Position numbers and translations under genes: made by a program. The notes beneath the pieces were generated by a model, which was given only the letters and a program-made list of their open reading frames with translations, did not search any database and was not told the DNA's origin. From NCBI GenBank assembly GCA_013365325.1, contig JABVXV010000027.1:1-64000 (forward strand): a DNA stretch of 64,000 bases, given 5' to 3'. This DNA comes from Dipetalonema caudispina. Its lineage: Eukaryota > Nematoda > Chromadorea > Rhabditida > Onchocercidae. Shown here piece by piece: positions 28,277 to 40,133 of the stretch (position 1 is its first letter; the number at the start of each line of letters is the position of its first letter).

Positions 28277-29579
28277 CTAATCGTCATCATCATTATCACT
28301 ATCATCATCCTCATTTCCCCGCACCTTTTTCTTAACTCCTTTGGTTAATTTTGCAACAGCCATACCAGAACCTCGTAAATAGGAAGGCCCATTGTATTCC
28401 AGTACTTTGCTCCTGCAAATGCACATAATTATCTTTACCAAAAAGTAATGGAAAAACTCAAAACGGAAAAACAGCTAGAAAACTCAGAGAGAGAACTAAA
28501 TATGAGGAATCAAGCAAAATAAAACATTGATAAAAATACCATGAAAGTCTCCATTCAAGCGTTTCGGTCCTGAATTCATCTTTCCCACCTAAATCATCAA
28601 ATCCCCGTATATAATCAACTGTCTTCGCATCAATTATTACGACAATTGTTGGAATAACACGGATTTTGAGTCGTGTAGCGAGAAATGGAAACTGAAATCT
28701 TCTTGAACCTGACTTATTCATAATTTCAATTTCAACGATACTACACCTTGAAATATGTGTTAACAATTTTTGGAGAATAACCTAAAATTTCCAAACAGGA
28801 TTTTTTAAAACTACAATACGTTGTACTAATGATTGTAATTGAATTCCACTAAGGCATTTGCGAAATGAGGATAAGTAACGAGCAAATTCAGCAACTATCC
28901 TGAGATATCAGAACAAGTACAGCTCTATAGATTACAGCATGATACTTTGATAAAACCACTGAAATTCCTACCTTGTCAGCATTGGCATGGATAAATCGAA
29001 TTTCCAGATATTTTGGAGCAATTTTTTTCAGATGTTTATCAACAATTTTACACCGTTCAGTGGTAGGTAAATAAAAATGACACACAACTTTAGCAGACTT
29101 CTTCGTAGCGTTGAAAAAACTTCGCTCATCCGGAATTTCTTCATATACACCGTGGCCATTTTGAAGCCATTCCTGGAAGAGAAAGCCTTACACTATAGGA
29201 GAAAAATAATTAATAGAAATGAAGGACAAAAGTAAAATGTAGAGAACCAAAAGATAAAAAGAATTCCTAGAAATCAGTAGATCGAGAAAAGTATTTTTGG
29301 TAAGAAATGAGGATTTCAAAATGGTGATAAAAACTGATAAGCGATAAGCAGTATTTTCTTTTCAATCATAGCAAATAGATGCTTGAAGGAAATGTCGAAG
29401 CTTACCCGCTTTTGTAACTGCTTCTTTTTCAGCTCTTGAAGCCGTTTCTGTCGTATTGCTTCCAGATCGTTTTCATCCAAATTATCATATTTTTCTATTT
29501 GACGATCAACTTCTTCCTCAGCTATTGTTACTACTTTAAGCAATTGTTCACTAAGTATTTTTTCCACGGGATGATCCAT
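28277..29579 (-). CDS. txdc-9: Thioredoxin-domain protein 9 (TXNDC9, phosducin-like)
   Basis: A cytosolic phosducin-like protein; family members act as co-factors of the CCT chaperonin in actin and tubulin folding. Exons in transcript order: 29579-29406, 29172-28972, 28691-28540, 28412-28277, with all phases matching and a total of 220 residues (human 226). The N-terminal helix holds EEEVDRQIEKYDNLDENDLE. Exon 2 opens with EWLQNGHGVYEEIPDERSFF, followed by VVCHFYLPTTERCKIVDKHL. Exon 3 carries RLKIRVIPTIVV with the cis-Pro of the thioredoxin fold, then GFDDLGGKDEF and TETLEWRL. The tail is acidic (DDDSDNDDD). As in the whole family, the CXXC redox pair is absent: only one Cys remains at that site, so it is not a redox enzyme. 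The ATG follows a TTGCAG acceptor by four bases. Confidence 0.96.
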
Positions 29580-29583
29580 AATC

Positions 29584-29589
29584 CTGCAA
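29584..29589 (-). promoter_or_regulatory. Probable trans-splice acceptor of TXNDC9
   Basis: On the minus strand TTGCAG is followed by GATT and then the initiator ATG. No upstream exon fits. This is the pattern expected for leader trans-splicing in nematodes; it is inferred, since no leader RNA gene is in the window. Confidence 0.55.
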
Positions 29590-31978
29590 CAATGTGACTT
29601 CAAAGGTAAGTTTACAATGCCACAACGACAGCGGAAGATTACAAGAACAAAGGAAAGCATCTTTTCAATGGATAAACAATTTACAATATGCTTCCTTACG
29701 ATAATATAAGAAAATGAAAATTTCTTGACAAAATTCATAAGTCAAAGGTCGTTCGTATTCAAGACGAATTGACAATAACTAAAAAGAGCACTACGATGTA
29801 AAGAAATCAATTAAACCATTAATGAGAGAAGACAATGATTCATACTAATTGATTGCATCACTAACCATCCCGATATCGTGAATCAAATGTGGATATATCG
29901 GGAAAGGGTTTATATTCGAATTGCTACTCTTTTATTCCTGAAGATTGATTCCCGGTATATGCTAGGTGAGTGTTTTCATAGCAGGGTTATTGACATCCCT
30001 ATGCTACAAAAATGTTTTTCTACTTTTCTTTTTTTTTTTTGTTCATATCTAATATTTCTTTTCCGGATAAGTAGATTTCATGTCAGATAATTTTTGATAT
30101 GAATATTAAGTTCCTAACCGGAAGAATTGTAACGATTATTCCATCCCTTGGATTGATATCTTTATTCCTATTACTATATCCTTTTTCCTTGATAATTCTA
30201 AATTCCAATCGAAATATCACAGCTGCTCTACTAAGACTTTTTAACATTTATCATTTGATATTTTAATTGTTTTGGATATAAAAATTAAATTGATTGATTA
30301 AATATCATTTCTTATCCTCTAATATGCATATTTCAGAAAGTTGCAAGTGACCCTCAAGCTATCTTTACATCTTCTTTTCATCCTTTTTAGCTCGTTTGAA
30401 AAAAAATTGGACCATTTTATCCTTCTAATTTCAATTTACATCTCAAACGAATATTTTGTCGAAGATTTTTTATTTTTTAATCAATCGAAATGAACTGTTA
30501 GCATTTGTATTTACACTTTGTTATTTGATTGCTATATATTATAACTTTGTCAAATCGAATATTTGTTCTGCTCCATGCCCGTTGTATAAAATTAGTCTTT
30601 CGAAATAGTAACATTTAATTTTAATTAGTTTAATGACCCGTAAAAAAAGTAAATGACACTTCCATACTAGTTTAGTGACAACACTGAAATAGTTGTGTGC
30701 TCAATTCGGTAAAATTTCAACGAATTATGTATAACCTTTTTACGATGATGAAAAATATCATCTTGGCATAAATATAAAGCTAAGATAAATTTTTCGAGGG
30801 AAAATTTGTTTATTTTATTTTTGTGTTAAATTTTTATCAATAATGTCTTCTGAATGTTATCGATATTATGATTACATGTGAGTTCTTAACTCTTACCAGG
30901 ATATAATGACTAAACAAGTTCAGAGAAAACATCTCCATTTCAATTATTTCACTCTGTTAGGGCAATTTTTAGCATTCATTTCCTTCGTTCCTATTAAAAT
31001 TAGTGTTTCTGATTAATTTTCATTAGATTTATACCTTGATGCAAGAAGTTGGAGAATAATTATTTCATGACATATGGAGTAGCAAAGGTAACCTTAAGGC
31101 GTATTGACCAGTAATAAGTAGTCTTGAGAATGTGGAATAGTAACAGGTAAGCTTAAGGTAAACGATGCAAATAAACAGAATCTTTGATTTTATGTAAGAT
31201 AATTTTTTACTTGCAAAAGAGATGGAAATAGACAATAGATGTTTAGAAATGTTAGCCAAAATATTTATTTCCTAGACGATAATCGATCAAGTAGAATTTC
31301 ATTTCAAATTAACCTGTCCTGTTTCAAGATGAAAATTTATAAACCCTCGTTTCATCCTTATTGGATTGCATATTTATTCATGATCAAGCATTAATTAATT
31401 CGATGTTAAGCGAAAAAATTGTTCTTTGGGATTTTTCTCTTCCAGATTGTTGACTGGATAGTTAGTTGATTACTCCCGGGCGATACTGAGGGATTAAACT
31501 TTGATGATACAAAGATAGAATAGAGAACGATTGTTATTTTTGACTTATCGAACTTGGTTACACTTCTGACTTTTAGGTTGATAAATTTTGGGAAAGAAAA
31601 GGATTGAGGTATACTGAAGGAATGTTTATTGTCTTTCCCGTTTTGTTGCATGTTTTTCATTTCGTCATTTTCAGTTCTTGGCTCGTTCTCTTCCTCATTT
31701 TAAAATTACTTTTTTATATCAACTTTGTTGTTGACCTTCTACAGTTATTCTCTTTCTGTTATCATCGCTTTTTATTTCATTTTTCTTTTTTTTTGATACC
31801 TTTTCAACATGACAAAACAGTCACAATACGAGTTATTGAATAGAGTTTTTTCTTACTTCCGAAAATCTTTTGTTATGAACGTTAATCGTCATGATTGCAA
31901 TTTATTCTTTATTTAGCCCTGGATCGATAAGTGGTGATCTTGAATTTCAGGTCGTAGAATAAAAATAGAGCAATCGTA
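29590..31978. other. Gene-free intergenic region
   Basis: About 2.4 kb of AT-rich DNA upstream of both TXNDC9 (-) and the unknown gene at 32029 (+). It probably contains the promoters of both. No exons, RNA genes or clear repeats seen. Confidence 0.55.
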
Positions 31979-32032
31979 ATGGTTAGTAGTAGTAGCAGCA
32001 ATAATTTTACTGTAAAACAAAATTGCCAATGA
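31979..32032 (+). promoter_or_regulatory. Upstream ORF overlapping the start of the 32029 gene
   Basis: A 17-codon frame, ATG to TGA, lies 28 bases after a TTTCAG acceptor at 31945-31950. Its stop overlaps the next ATG as ATGA (32029-32032). The geometry would suit termination-reinitiation control. It depends on the 5' UTR being as drawn. Confidence 0.35.
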
Positions 32033-35000
32033 ATGAAAATAGTCGAAATGTTAATACTGCAATAGTAAGCAGATGTATGATGAAAAAGTGCTCAAGTCAT
32101 AATGAAGATGATGAAACGAAAAGTCAGCAACTTATATCAATCCAGAAGGAATCAACAGGATTTCTGCGAAGAACATTCAGCTTTCAGGTTTTATTTTCAT
32201 ATTTTCATTATTCCATTTTTGGAATTTGATCAAACTTAGTTCATTTTTTGATTCGAAATAGACTATTTGATCTAACTCTTTTCCCTTTTTTTTATTAAGG
32301 GAGATGTTGGTATATATCATAGATGGACGGGGATGTTGTTAACTATATCTTCTGAAACTATGTTTCACAGTAAAATGTTTTTCCTCGCAGATTCCTCTGG
32401 TTGTTGTAATTCTTGAAGCAAGAAATCCATGTGTATTTTTATTTAATGTCATTAAATTTGTTCTTTCGAATTGAAGTTCCCAGCAATTTCGACTTTCATT
32501 GTTGGTATTTTTGAAATTTTCGTAAATTGTTAAATTTAATGGTGCTTTGAAAATATTATGATAATCTGTTTTCATACTCGCATGCCTAAAGCAACTGGAT
32601 AGAGAAGGAAGGAAATGAAATGTGGCTGAAAAAATAGAAATAAAGCAATTAGTATGCTAAAGTGCAGTTGAGTAAACTCGGTAGTAATAGATTAATTTTT
32701 TGCATATCTGTTCCTTTCAAAAAGTCTTATGTTCATTGGTTTACTGCTGTGAATGTTGTATTAATGAAGCAACAACGTTTTTAATCCTCACTTTTTAATT
32801 TTTGTTTCGTCATTATGTTCAAAGTTCGAGCCATAATTTAAATTGTATAATTTTTGACTCCTATTTTTTCATATCGAGTAACTATTGCTGTAAAGAAAAG
32901 TATTATAAAACGACTTCAATTTTTTATATTTTAATCGTTAGATGAAATGGTTTTAGCATCTGTTTGATCTTCAGGCAATACCAGGATTTTTTTGGTAATT
33001 GTATCTTTTGAAAGCTACAACTAATGTTTGAAGAACTTTTATAAATCACAATTTCTTTTATTTAACATCATAACCGATGGATGTATTAAGTGGAATGATT
33101 TGATGATCAACATCGTTAATTTCGGGAAGAGAGGACTAACATAAGATTGTGTGCTGCATTTAGAAGTTGCGACGGGTCTGTCGCAATCTTAATGAAAGGT
33201 ATAGTTGGTTTAGAGGAGTGACAGAAATTAGAAACAACTTTAAAAAGGAAATAAGAGCAGAGAGTTTGTGAATGGCAGTTTACGTTTTAAAACTTAAAAG
33301 GTTGTAACTTGTCAGCTGCTAATTTTGTTTACGAAGGCATTGGTTGGAAGTGTGCATCTTCCTAGTTTTCTATCCCTTTAGCTAGCTGCTTAGCTACTAC
33401 ATGCTGCAGTAATGCTTGTTTCATCGAATTGTATAGTAGCCAGCACCGATCATGACATCATTATTATCGGCCGTTTGTGAAATTGTATTTTCTACTTCAT
33501 TCTTTTATTATATTCTTGAAATGCTGCTGTTGGAAATCAAATCTAATGGAAACTGGACACTAATATAAGAAATGGCATAGTTAGATGGTATTAACAGTAA
33601 TTATATTTGATGCAATTACAGAAATGTTATGTTTCTTTTTTAAATTTTTCCCGAATAACTTCAATATTTCATGTCTAATTTTAGTCGTTTTTAACAAATG
33701 AGGTTGTATTTACAGATCGGGAAAACAAAAGAATTATTTAAGCTGGATTCTGAAACTAGTGCAATGATTAAACTTCGGTACAAAGATACTTCAAAACATG
33801 TCATTTGGCGAAATTGCGCATTACCTGAAGAGTACAATCGAGGTTGTCTGGTCAGTGAACACTTTGTTGCTAATGATAGTGCTGTTATGTTTCAGAGATT
33901 ACTGCTTTCGAAAAACCTTCCTAGTCTGGAGTAGTATTCTAGCCTTCCGCTGTTTTTTTGGTTAGATTCGCTTTTTCCATTCAGACTAATGCTTAATCTT
34001 ATTCTCGCCTCATGGGAGTGAGCTGAACAACGTATTTTCTCTTTTTCTTTTTTCACTTTGTTTAATATGAACATTCTTCCTTTCCTTAGGATAATCATCA
34101 ATTGTAAAAAGAACTTTCCAGACTTTAAATTCGGATCATTCCAAGCGTTCAGCTACTCATCACAATCATGCTGGTAACCATCAGGCGACAATTCTGAGAC
34201 TTAAAGATGGTAAGACTACGGGAAAAGATTCGGCGACTATGCCGTTTGGCTCACCAAAAACTTTTCCAAGAACGAAGGTCTGCATTATATTATAGCAGTA
34301 ATGATAAAAGCATTTCCTTTATTTGATTGATCTCATTTGTTTTCAATCTGTACGCTTTTAATTTACAACTCGTACACTGAAATAAATGTTTCGAACCTCT
34401 AAATAATGATTATTTCTTTGATTAGGTCAGTTTATTAAATTAACTTATTTAGGAATTAAATAAGTTTTAAAAAATAACTTTATTCGGAACCAAATTTTTT
34501 TGCTTAAATATACTAAAATCCTTTGAAATTTCGATTAACCCTCATGAGAATCTTCGATTCATACGTCCGAATATTCGGTAGCCCAATTAGAATTCTGTTT
34601 TTTTTTTTTCATATTGTATTCAATAAAGTTTCTTTTGGAAGTAGACGAATTGTTTTTGTTAAGCCTTAAATTTTTTCTTCCTTTAAAATTCTTTCAGTTT
34701 TCAACGAATATTATCTTTAGATTGCAAATTCTTAGCCATCACAAATCGGTCCATTCTTTTGCTTTCTTTTGAAGTCTTCCTTCTAGAATTATGGTTTCAA
34801 GAAGTTCGCTTACTAAATTTTTTTCAGCATCAGAAACAGCAACTGTTTTACACTGTTTATCCTGCCCGAACTTTGCCACTGACAAGTCTGACAAAGATTA
34901 AAGAGGAAAAACAAACCAAGCGAACCACATCGGTGGATCCAAGGACTAAGACCAGCGGAACGGTAGTGGATATTGAGGATGATCGGACACCGATCCTGAA

Positions 35001-35157
35001 ACGGGTAATTAATTCGGTTAGGCGTTCCGAATCAAGTGACGAAAATGAATCAATTGTTAACTTGACAGCGCCACGAGCAGAAGATGAATCTGGTTTTTGT
35101 GAAGGTGATGTTGTTGATCATGATATAGAACCTGATTTGCAGATTTGGAGGTTGTAA
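32029..35157 (+). CDS. Unrecognised protein, possibly THAP-like at the N-terminus
   Basis: I do not recognise this gene with confidence. Tentative exons: 32029-32187, 33716-33930, 34112-34277, 34828-35157, giving a phase-consistent 289 residues. The N-terminal half has RCMMKKC, then LRRTFSFQIGKTKELF, a Trp (HVIWRNCALPEEY) and CLVSEHF, ending in SKNLPSLE. The order Cys pair, Trp, SEHF, hydrophobic-Pro tail recalls the THAP zinc-binding DNA domain, but the third zinc Cys is out of place and the spacing is too long, so it is degenerate or coincidental. The C-terminal half is polar and probably disordered, with acidic clusters and the end DLQIWRL. The boundary before exon 3 is weak: the acceptor used (GTAAAAAG) is poor, and a better TTTCCAG ten bases later does not fit the phase. 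The last exon and exon 2 are the firmest. Confidence 0.55.
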
Positions 35158-38100
35158 TGAGCAGTTGAATTCCATAAACTATTCCCGCCTTACATAAGAC
35201 TCAACTAATAACTGAAAGAGCACAATATGTTTAGCCACAAATTAACATGGAATGAATTTATTATAATTTTATTATTTATTATTTTCATTTATTTTGGCTT
35301 AAAATGTAATATTCTGAAGCGTACTTAAACTCGACAAGTTTTTTTCTTAGCTACATTACGGGAATTTTTTTTTTCTAAAATCGGACGTGGAATTAGTTGA
35401 AGTTACGATCAGTGGTTTATAAAATATCCTAGATTTCGGGAGAAATAGAGAAATACAGGAATAAACTTTGGTGTTGCATTATTTTCACATTTGACGTATT
35501 AGAGCTGGTTCGCTTGTACTATTTCTGTAGCAGAAATATAGAATAATAAAAGAAGTGCGCCCTATTTGAGGAATATTTGAGAATAGAATTATGGCATGTT
35601 GACTTAACATAATTTGAATGCTCTGCGGACGTACATTTCGTACGTCTTTTTAACTTTTAATCACTTTTTTTGAAATATATTTTACATGCTTCAAAGCTTT
35701 TGGGAAAAAAAATTGATTGGATATTTAAAAAGTTAGTAAAACATAAAAATTATAATTGGTTTTGCGTATAAGCACCAAGGTGTTTTTTCAGTTTGTGCAG
35801 AGTTTTGTTTTTTATTTTGTTTACCTATGTTTGGGAGTCTCATTGCCTTTATGGTTGAAATTGTCGATTGTTATTTACCATTTTGAGATTTATTCTCTCA
35901 TATTGTTCATTGAAATATATTGTAACTAAAAGATAGGTAGGCTTTGCATATGGTATAGATTGTTTTTCAGCTGCATTCTTGAGCTTATTTTCATCTATGG
36001 TTGTGAATTTCTTCCTGTTTATATGTAAATACTATCGTTCCAGTCTTATTTCTACTTTATATTTTCTGTTAGTTTCAAATTAAATTTAAGAACTTTGTCT
36101 ATGAGCTATAAACTCTCATCTCGAGAGAAATTTAATAACGGAAGCTTATAATGGGTGAATTTTATATAGCATCAAGATAGATTGTTGATGATTTCGTTAG
36201 AGGCTGAGTTTTTTGTCACGGTTTGGTATCGGCAGTTTTATTACCGATGGTTTATGAAAAATACACTTCTTTCGGCTATTTCATTTAGTGACAAAAGGTT
36301 GTAAGCGAGGTATTTAAAGTTGAGGAAAAGTGAATTATTTGACTACATGTATGTTCAATATTCGGGGTGAAAAATTGCAAGTTTTAAAGTGGAGTTTTGA
36401 AGTTTTCGAAAGTCACCATTGCCATTCTTAGTAAGTTGTTGACCATTTTTGTGGATCCATTACCGCTGTCAAAAAGACATGAGAGCTTCATGATCGCCTT
36501 TTTTTAGAAAAATGAGCTGATATGTAGAGGGAAGCTTGCAATCATAAAATCGATGTTATACTAATTCACTGATATCAATATGTTACTATGCTTTTTCAAC
36601 TGGGTTCAACCTTTATTTGGCCTTGTGTAACGTGAATAAAATATAGTTTTAAACATATAAAATGAGTGCAATGCTATACGAGACATAATCTGAAATTAAA
36701 TTTCGAATAATCAGAGACAAAATAGGGAATTTTCCTTGATTTAATTTATTAAATGATAAACTGAAATTGGCGCGATTAGCATATTTATTATGTACGGAAT
36801 CCTTGTAAATCCAAAGTTTTCTGAAACCTAAAGACTGCAACATTTCGGCGAAAAATTTCTTTAAAACCTATTTTGATTTCACTGGACTCATTGATTATTC
36901 ATCAATTATTATTATTTTTTTTTTTGATTTCACTGGATTTATTGATTACTCATCCTTGTGTAAGTTAAATTATATATTTATTTATATGGCTAATATAGCA
37001 TAAGTTTTCATTGCTGTCGAGTTTTTAAAATCATTTTTAGAGGATGAAAGAGGAAAAAGAACAAAGATGAAAAATTAGGAAATATAACCGGATATAAGTT
37101 TTCTTTTCAGTTCATTGAATCACTCATTTGTCATATATATGGTGTAAAACGAAATGCTTATTGCATAGGAAATAAATATTGGATCATCTGTCTCATTAAA
37201 CACTCAGATATCGGGGTCTAAATTCCACTGAAACACTGGAAGAGATTAATTTCACGACAGTTAAAGCTATTTTACTGTACCTTTTGTCGCAAAATCTGTT
37301 GTGTCATATGGTTAAGCTAGGAGTGTAATATATTGTCCTTTGTGTCATATAATTACGACAGGTTTACAATAATGCTTCCGGTAAGCCACTCCCACCATAC
37401 ACATATATATATATATAGAAGAGTCATAGCTTTACAGGGCTCACTCAATCATCTTATTCACTTACAAAGCTACGATTCAATCATCTCTACCTCTCTTATT
37501 TTATTCTTTTTATTTAGATCTTCTCACTATCAGTCAGTTCACTGATTCTTAACTTATTACGCCATAAAAATTATTATAACATACGCTGATATTAATTACT
37601 GTGTTATTCAATAAATTCCATATTCAACTATTATTTGTTATGATACTAAATTGAGAGGATTGTACTGTCTTCTACAAAAATACAAATTCCTTCTACCACA
37701 AATAATATTCCACGATGTCTTTATTATTACTGCTCACAACTGCTGTGATTCTTTCAGTTTTTTGTTCGCAAATTAGTTATTGATACTTCGTTAGCAGTAG
37801 TGACCCACGTATTTTTCGAAGTAGAAAGCCAATAGTTTTAACTTTTGTCCCAAACTATACATTCTTCTCAACTCCCATTCCTCTGGAGAGTGAAATTTCC
37901 TTTAATTTTATGACAAGTTAATTCTTGAGCATATGTTTTTTTTCAACGAATATTTTTTATTCAGATTAACCGTGCTGTTCATTTCAGAGAAATTTCAGAG
38001 AAATAGTGCTATTAGCTCTATTAGAGTTAAGGTCAAATAACGCATACGATGTTTTTGGATCACAAGAAATGTCTACTAATGATCATTTGATTAATATTTC

Positions 38101-39030
38101 TTATTCATTTTGCTTCAAAAATTTGATTCATCTTTTCATATTTCGTTTAATGAAAATTGAAATGACTCCCTGGTTTCTGAATGAAATGGAATAGATGTCA
38201 TTTATCACTAGTACTGCAATCAGAAAAATAAAAGAAAGGAAAATGAATGAATTTTGAGTTAATAGAACATGTTTAAAATTATTTTAACTGAAAAAGAAAG
38301 AATTTTATAGGTAAAATATCACGAAAATATTGAAGCAATACATGCCTTATTCCTTTCACTGATTTTTAAAGTTTAGGACAGGGAATTTCGTAATATACCT
38401 GTATCCAGGTGATGATGATATTGAAATGTTATAGAATAAAAATGAATGTGGTGGTAAATCTCAAAATAAAGAATGAAAAAAGCATAAAAATCTCGTGGTG
38501 TTACTGGATTTATATGAGGGAAGAGAAAGAAAGAGAATAAGACTGGTTAGAAATTAGCAAGAAAACAGCTGGCTTATTAAACAACGTTTCTCGACCCTTA
38601 TTTTTTTTTCAAATTATCTTCATGCTACTCTAACATTTTTAAGATTGTTTTATAATTGGTATTGACATGTTAGCATATATTTCCTTTTTTTTCTCCTTGG
38701 CCTTGTTGGGATAATTTGTCTTTGGAATTTTACTACAGTTTTTGCTAATTTCTGAAGGATAGATGATAACGGTGACAATGAGCTGTAATTTGGATACTTA
38801 ATCGTAAAGTACTGATCATTTGTTATTTTTTGCTAATAGATTTTTTATTTTAATGGTTGCTGGTTGTGGCAGTTTTAAGTCTAAATGTGCGATAATGACG
38901 TAAGTAACTTGTAATGTACTTGGAGTATTGATATTGCTATACCTTTATAGCTATTTCAATCCTTTCCACATATCGGCACCACTACATTTCTTACTTGTAC
39001 TAATCAAATGATGCTTGGACAATGATTTTT
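35158..39030. other. Gene-free region
   Basis: Almost 4 kb downstream of the unknown gene. It holds AT-rich sequence, candidate polyadenylation hexamers near 35459, a short direct duplication at 36871-36954 and no exon chain that I can support on either strand. Confidence 0.5.
36871..36954. repeat. 33-bp direct duplication
   Basis: Two copies, 36871-36903 and 36922-36954, sharing TTTTGATTTCACTGGA and ATTGATTAYTCATC with three mismatches, separated by an ATT/T-rich spacer. Looks like a local slip duplication. Confidence 0.7.
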
Positions 39031-39207
39031 CAATTGCTTGACATTACTTAGACTAATAACCATTGCCCAGTCGAACTTCAGGATTATAGAGGGTCATAGG
39101 GTAAAGCGTTAAAGAACAGATATATTTAATTTAGAAAGCATTCAACAAGCAGCATCACTTTCCCACGATGATTCTCAGCGAATCCTTGAAGGCCATCATG
39201 CACACAC
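39031..39207 (+). mobile_element. MITE-like element, copy 1, truncated
   Basis: 177 bases matching copy 2 at 42523 with roughly 93 percent identity by eye, starting with the same terminal sequence CAATTGCTTGACATT. Similarity stops sharply after CACACAC at 39207, so the right terminal inverted repeat is missing. It lies between genes, about 370 bases beyond the 3' end of the RS protein gene (which is on the minus strand). Confidence 0.8.
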
Positions 39208-39576
39208 CTTTCCGGATTTCCGAAAAGCATACACTGACCGAATAAACACATCGGTTGCTGATAATCAGTATTGAAAGTGCTCAGTAATTGTGACATATGA
39301 TACGCTTTTGACATGATTTTTCTATTAAATTTCAATGAAAATTCTCCCGAAATCGGCAAAAAATTCATTTATTCGCCCGTGTTAGTTTTTGTTTGCATTA
39401 ATCTTTTTTTAGTTTTTCAGTAATTGATGACACAGTATATACAGTCGATTTTATAGATTTTAAATGATTTTCACGCCACTTCTTCATTTCTTCTATCTTT
39501 CATTAAGTTGGTTTTGACCGCCAAGCCTTTCCAGTTTCATCCTCTTGGTGACCTTCCCACTGATATCAGTCGCACG

Positions 39577-40133
39577 TCATCGTAGTCGTCGACGGATCCT
39601 GTAAAGCAAATGATTTTTAAGCCATGTGAACTGTTACACATATAACGCTCTAACTTTAAGAATGATTGTATCTTCATAATCTTAATAATTAATAACAACT
39701 GTAAATATTATTTCTACCGATAACGGTACGTCCGTGAACCCGAGCGAGAACGACGACGCGAACGAGAAAGGCGACGACGAGAGCGAGTACCACGACGAGA
39801 TCGTGAACGGCGGCGAGACTTAGATCGGCGGTAACGACGAGAGCTTGAACGACGACGACGAAGACGAACAGTTGAACGGCGGCGACGTCGGGGACTACGG
39901 CGTGATCTTGATCTATATGAGCTCCGACGCGATCTTGATCTATATCGTCTGCGCCTTCTATTCGATAACAGTCTCAGCAAATCAAAACCTGCTAATGATC
40001 GTGAACGCGAGCGTGAGCGTACCCGTCGACGACGCCTTAGGGGTAATATTGAAAGAGATACCACATTCCTACGTGGAGTACGAGAACGACTTCTGCGTCT
40101 CCGTGAACGTGATCGCGAACGTCGATAAGGCAT
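39577..40133 (-). CDS. Small arginine/serine-rich (RS-domain) protein
   Basis: Exons in transcript order: 40133-39718 and 39598-39577, joined in phase, giving 145 residues. An in-frame TGA lies two codons upstream of the ATG, supporting this start. The product is almost entirely Arg-Ser dipeptides and Arg runs from MPYRRSRSRSRRRR to the C-terminal RIRRRLR. Two short non-RS islands, VVSLSILPL and SLAGFDLLRLLSN, interrupt it. No RNA-recognition motif is seen in or near it. RS proteins of this kind usually act in nuclear pre-mRNA splicing; the exact role is unknown. It could be the last exons of a larger SR protein, but no upstream exon with matching phase was found. The RS exon is markedly more GC-rich than its surroundings because of CGN codons. 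Confidence 0.7.

Noticed and set aside
40020..40070. Possible very short introns (26 and 31 bases) inside the RS exon
   Set aside because: Removing either or both breaks the RS reading frame of the middle part, so the islands are more likely coding.
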